From: Triparma verrucosa
Lineage: Eukaryota > Sar > Bolidophyceae > Parmales > Triparmaceae
Length of the DNA stretch: 64,000 nt
Reading direction: 5' to 3'
NCBI GenBank assembly: GCA_030267905.1
Contig: BRXX01000030.1
Span: 1-64,000, forward strand
Numbering within the stretch: the stretch's first letter is position 1; each line of letters starts with the position of its first letter. A program made the translations under genes and the position numbers. The notes under the pieces were generated by a model that did not search any database, had not been told where the DNA came from, and worked only from the letters and a program-made list of their open reading frames with translations. This document shows positions 63,320 to 64,000 of the stretch, piece by piece.

Positions 63320-64000
63320 TTAATAGCTTTCTACATTTGGGTGTGCTTCCTTCAATGCTTCTAATCCTGCCACATTTCCACTCATCTTGAGCAAATCAGC
63401 AAAGTTCCAAGCACAATCTTTAGTATCTTTATGATCTTTTCCAATCTGTGCTTCATATCCCTTGAGTGCATTCTGATAAAGCTCCTCAGCTATTTCATAG
63501 TCCTTTAATCCGTCCTTATAAAAAGTCGCTATACACTCCACAGTTATGAGCGTACTAGGATGCGTCTTACCGAAGGTCTTCTCCTTCCCCTTCAAAGCTC
63601 TCTCATAGTACTCCAAGGCCTTCTCATAATTCTCCAACTCAGCATAAACTACCCCCAAATTACCCACCGTCTCTAACGTCTTCTTATGATCTAATCCGAG
63701 TACCTTCTCCCTCCCCGCTAAGCACCTTTCATAAACTTTCCTCGCCTCCTCATACTCTTGGTTCTCCTGCAGATTTCCACCAAGTTGGTTGAGCGTCTCC
63801 AAAGTTACAACATTCTCCTCCCCCAACGCTCCTATCATCCTCTCCACCAACGTTACCAACTTGTCAATTTTCTCCCCCCTACCCATTCTAGTGGCCATTA
63901 TCAAACTCCTCGTCGCCTCTAGCGTCTTCTCACTATCAGGCCCTAGCTGCTCCTTGTACCTCTCCTTTGCTCGCTTCAAGTATCGCCTCGCATCATCAAA
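63320..64000 (-). CDS. Kinesin-light-chain-type TPR repeat protein (5' end outside window)
   Basis: The reading frame is open to the window edge and stops at 63320, so only the C-terminal ~226 residues are seen. It contains TPR units of the ~42-residue KLC/NPHP3 type: ARKVYERCLAGREKVLGLDH, KALEYYERALKGKEKTFGKT and AEELYQNALKGYEAQIGKDH, each followed by a T-L-x-T-x-x-N-L-like helix. Such proteins act as protein-protein scaffolds. The gene lies beyond the telomere junction, so it probably belongs to a different chromosome end; TPR families are common in subtelomeres. Confidence 0.8.
   Translation of the reverse strand, partial: FDDARRYLKRAKERYKEQLGPDSEKTLEATRSLIMATRMGRGEKIDKLVTLVERMIGALGEENVVTLETLNQLGGNLQENQEYEEARKVYERCLAGREKVLGLDHKKTLETVGNLGVVYAELENYEKALEYYERALKGKEKTFGKTHPSTLITVECIATFYKDGLKDYEIAEELYQNALKGYEAQIGKDHKDTKDCAWNFADLLKMSGNVAGLEALKEAHPNVESY

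Noticed and set aside
1..64000. tRNA, rRNA or operon-like bacterial gene clusters
   Set aside because: No cloverleaf-like or rRNA text was recognised by eye, and genes are monocistronic with spliceosomal introns. A tRNAscan run would be decisive.

Overview
The window is nuclear DNA from a eukaryotic microalga. Nearly all genes are intron-bearing, with GTGAG-type donors, a CTAAC branch-point-like motif and short introns of about 50-230 bp. Several proteins start with a signal peptide followed by a Phe-containing plastid import motif of the secondary red-plastid type. The set includes a tocopherol-methyltransferase-like enzyme, a RibD-type reductase and a plastid-type [2Fe-2S] protein, and the telomere repeat is TTAGGG. 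Together this points to a photosynthetic stramenopile. A bolidophyte/Parmales-like alga is my best guess, but that is an inference.

Layout. 1-66 is an (ACCATA)11 array. It is followed by a hypoxanthine/uracil-DNA-glycosylase-like gene (-), a plastid-targeted protein of unknown function (+), a multi-pass membrane protein (-), the first copy of a C2H2 finger-array family (+), mitochondrial processing peptidase alpha (-), an endocytic-type DPF/PDZ/PH protein (+), a cyclic-nucleotide-dependent AGC kinase (+), a secreted Cu-only-SOD-like protein (-), an SDR (+), a 1008-residue coiled-coil/acidic/proline-rich protein (-), a RibD-type reductase (-), an MFS sugar transporter (+), a PDZ-[2Fe-2S] protein (-) and finger-array copy 2 (+, with an assembly gap).

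26.9-37.6 kb is one giant IP3-receptor-like gene (-, about 3199 aa). Then come proteasome subunit RPN10 (-), a long coiled-coil protein (+), a gamma-tocopherol-methyltransferase-like enzyme (-), a multi-EF-hand protein (+), an F-box-like protein (-), finger-array copy 3 (+), a ROD/KNTC1-like kinetochore protein (-, about 2040 aa, 18 exons), a small secreted ORF (+) and a PfkB sugar kinase (-). 62.8-63.1 kb holds head-to-head telomeric arrays, (TTAGGG)n - 80 N - (CCCTAA)n. Sequence to the right (a TPR gene) therefore probably belongs to another chromosome end.

The most striking observation is that the IP3-receptor-like protein carries a complete four-helix voltage-sensor-like domain, with an S4 helix that has a basic residue at every third position. 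It sits between its ARM/RIH region and its RIH-associated domain, and the pore signature is also changed. The second is that introns in unrelated genes share long stretches of sequence in at least three families, one of them in both orientations relative to the host gene. This is the pattern expected of introner-like elements. Several calcium and second-messenger genes (IP3R-like channel, EF-hand protein, cyclic-nucleotide kinase) lie in the same region, but they are separate transcription units and nothing shows that they act together.
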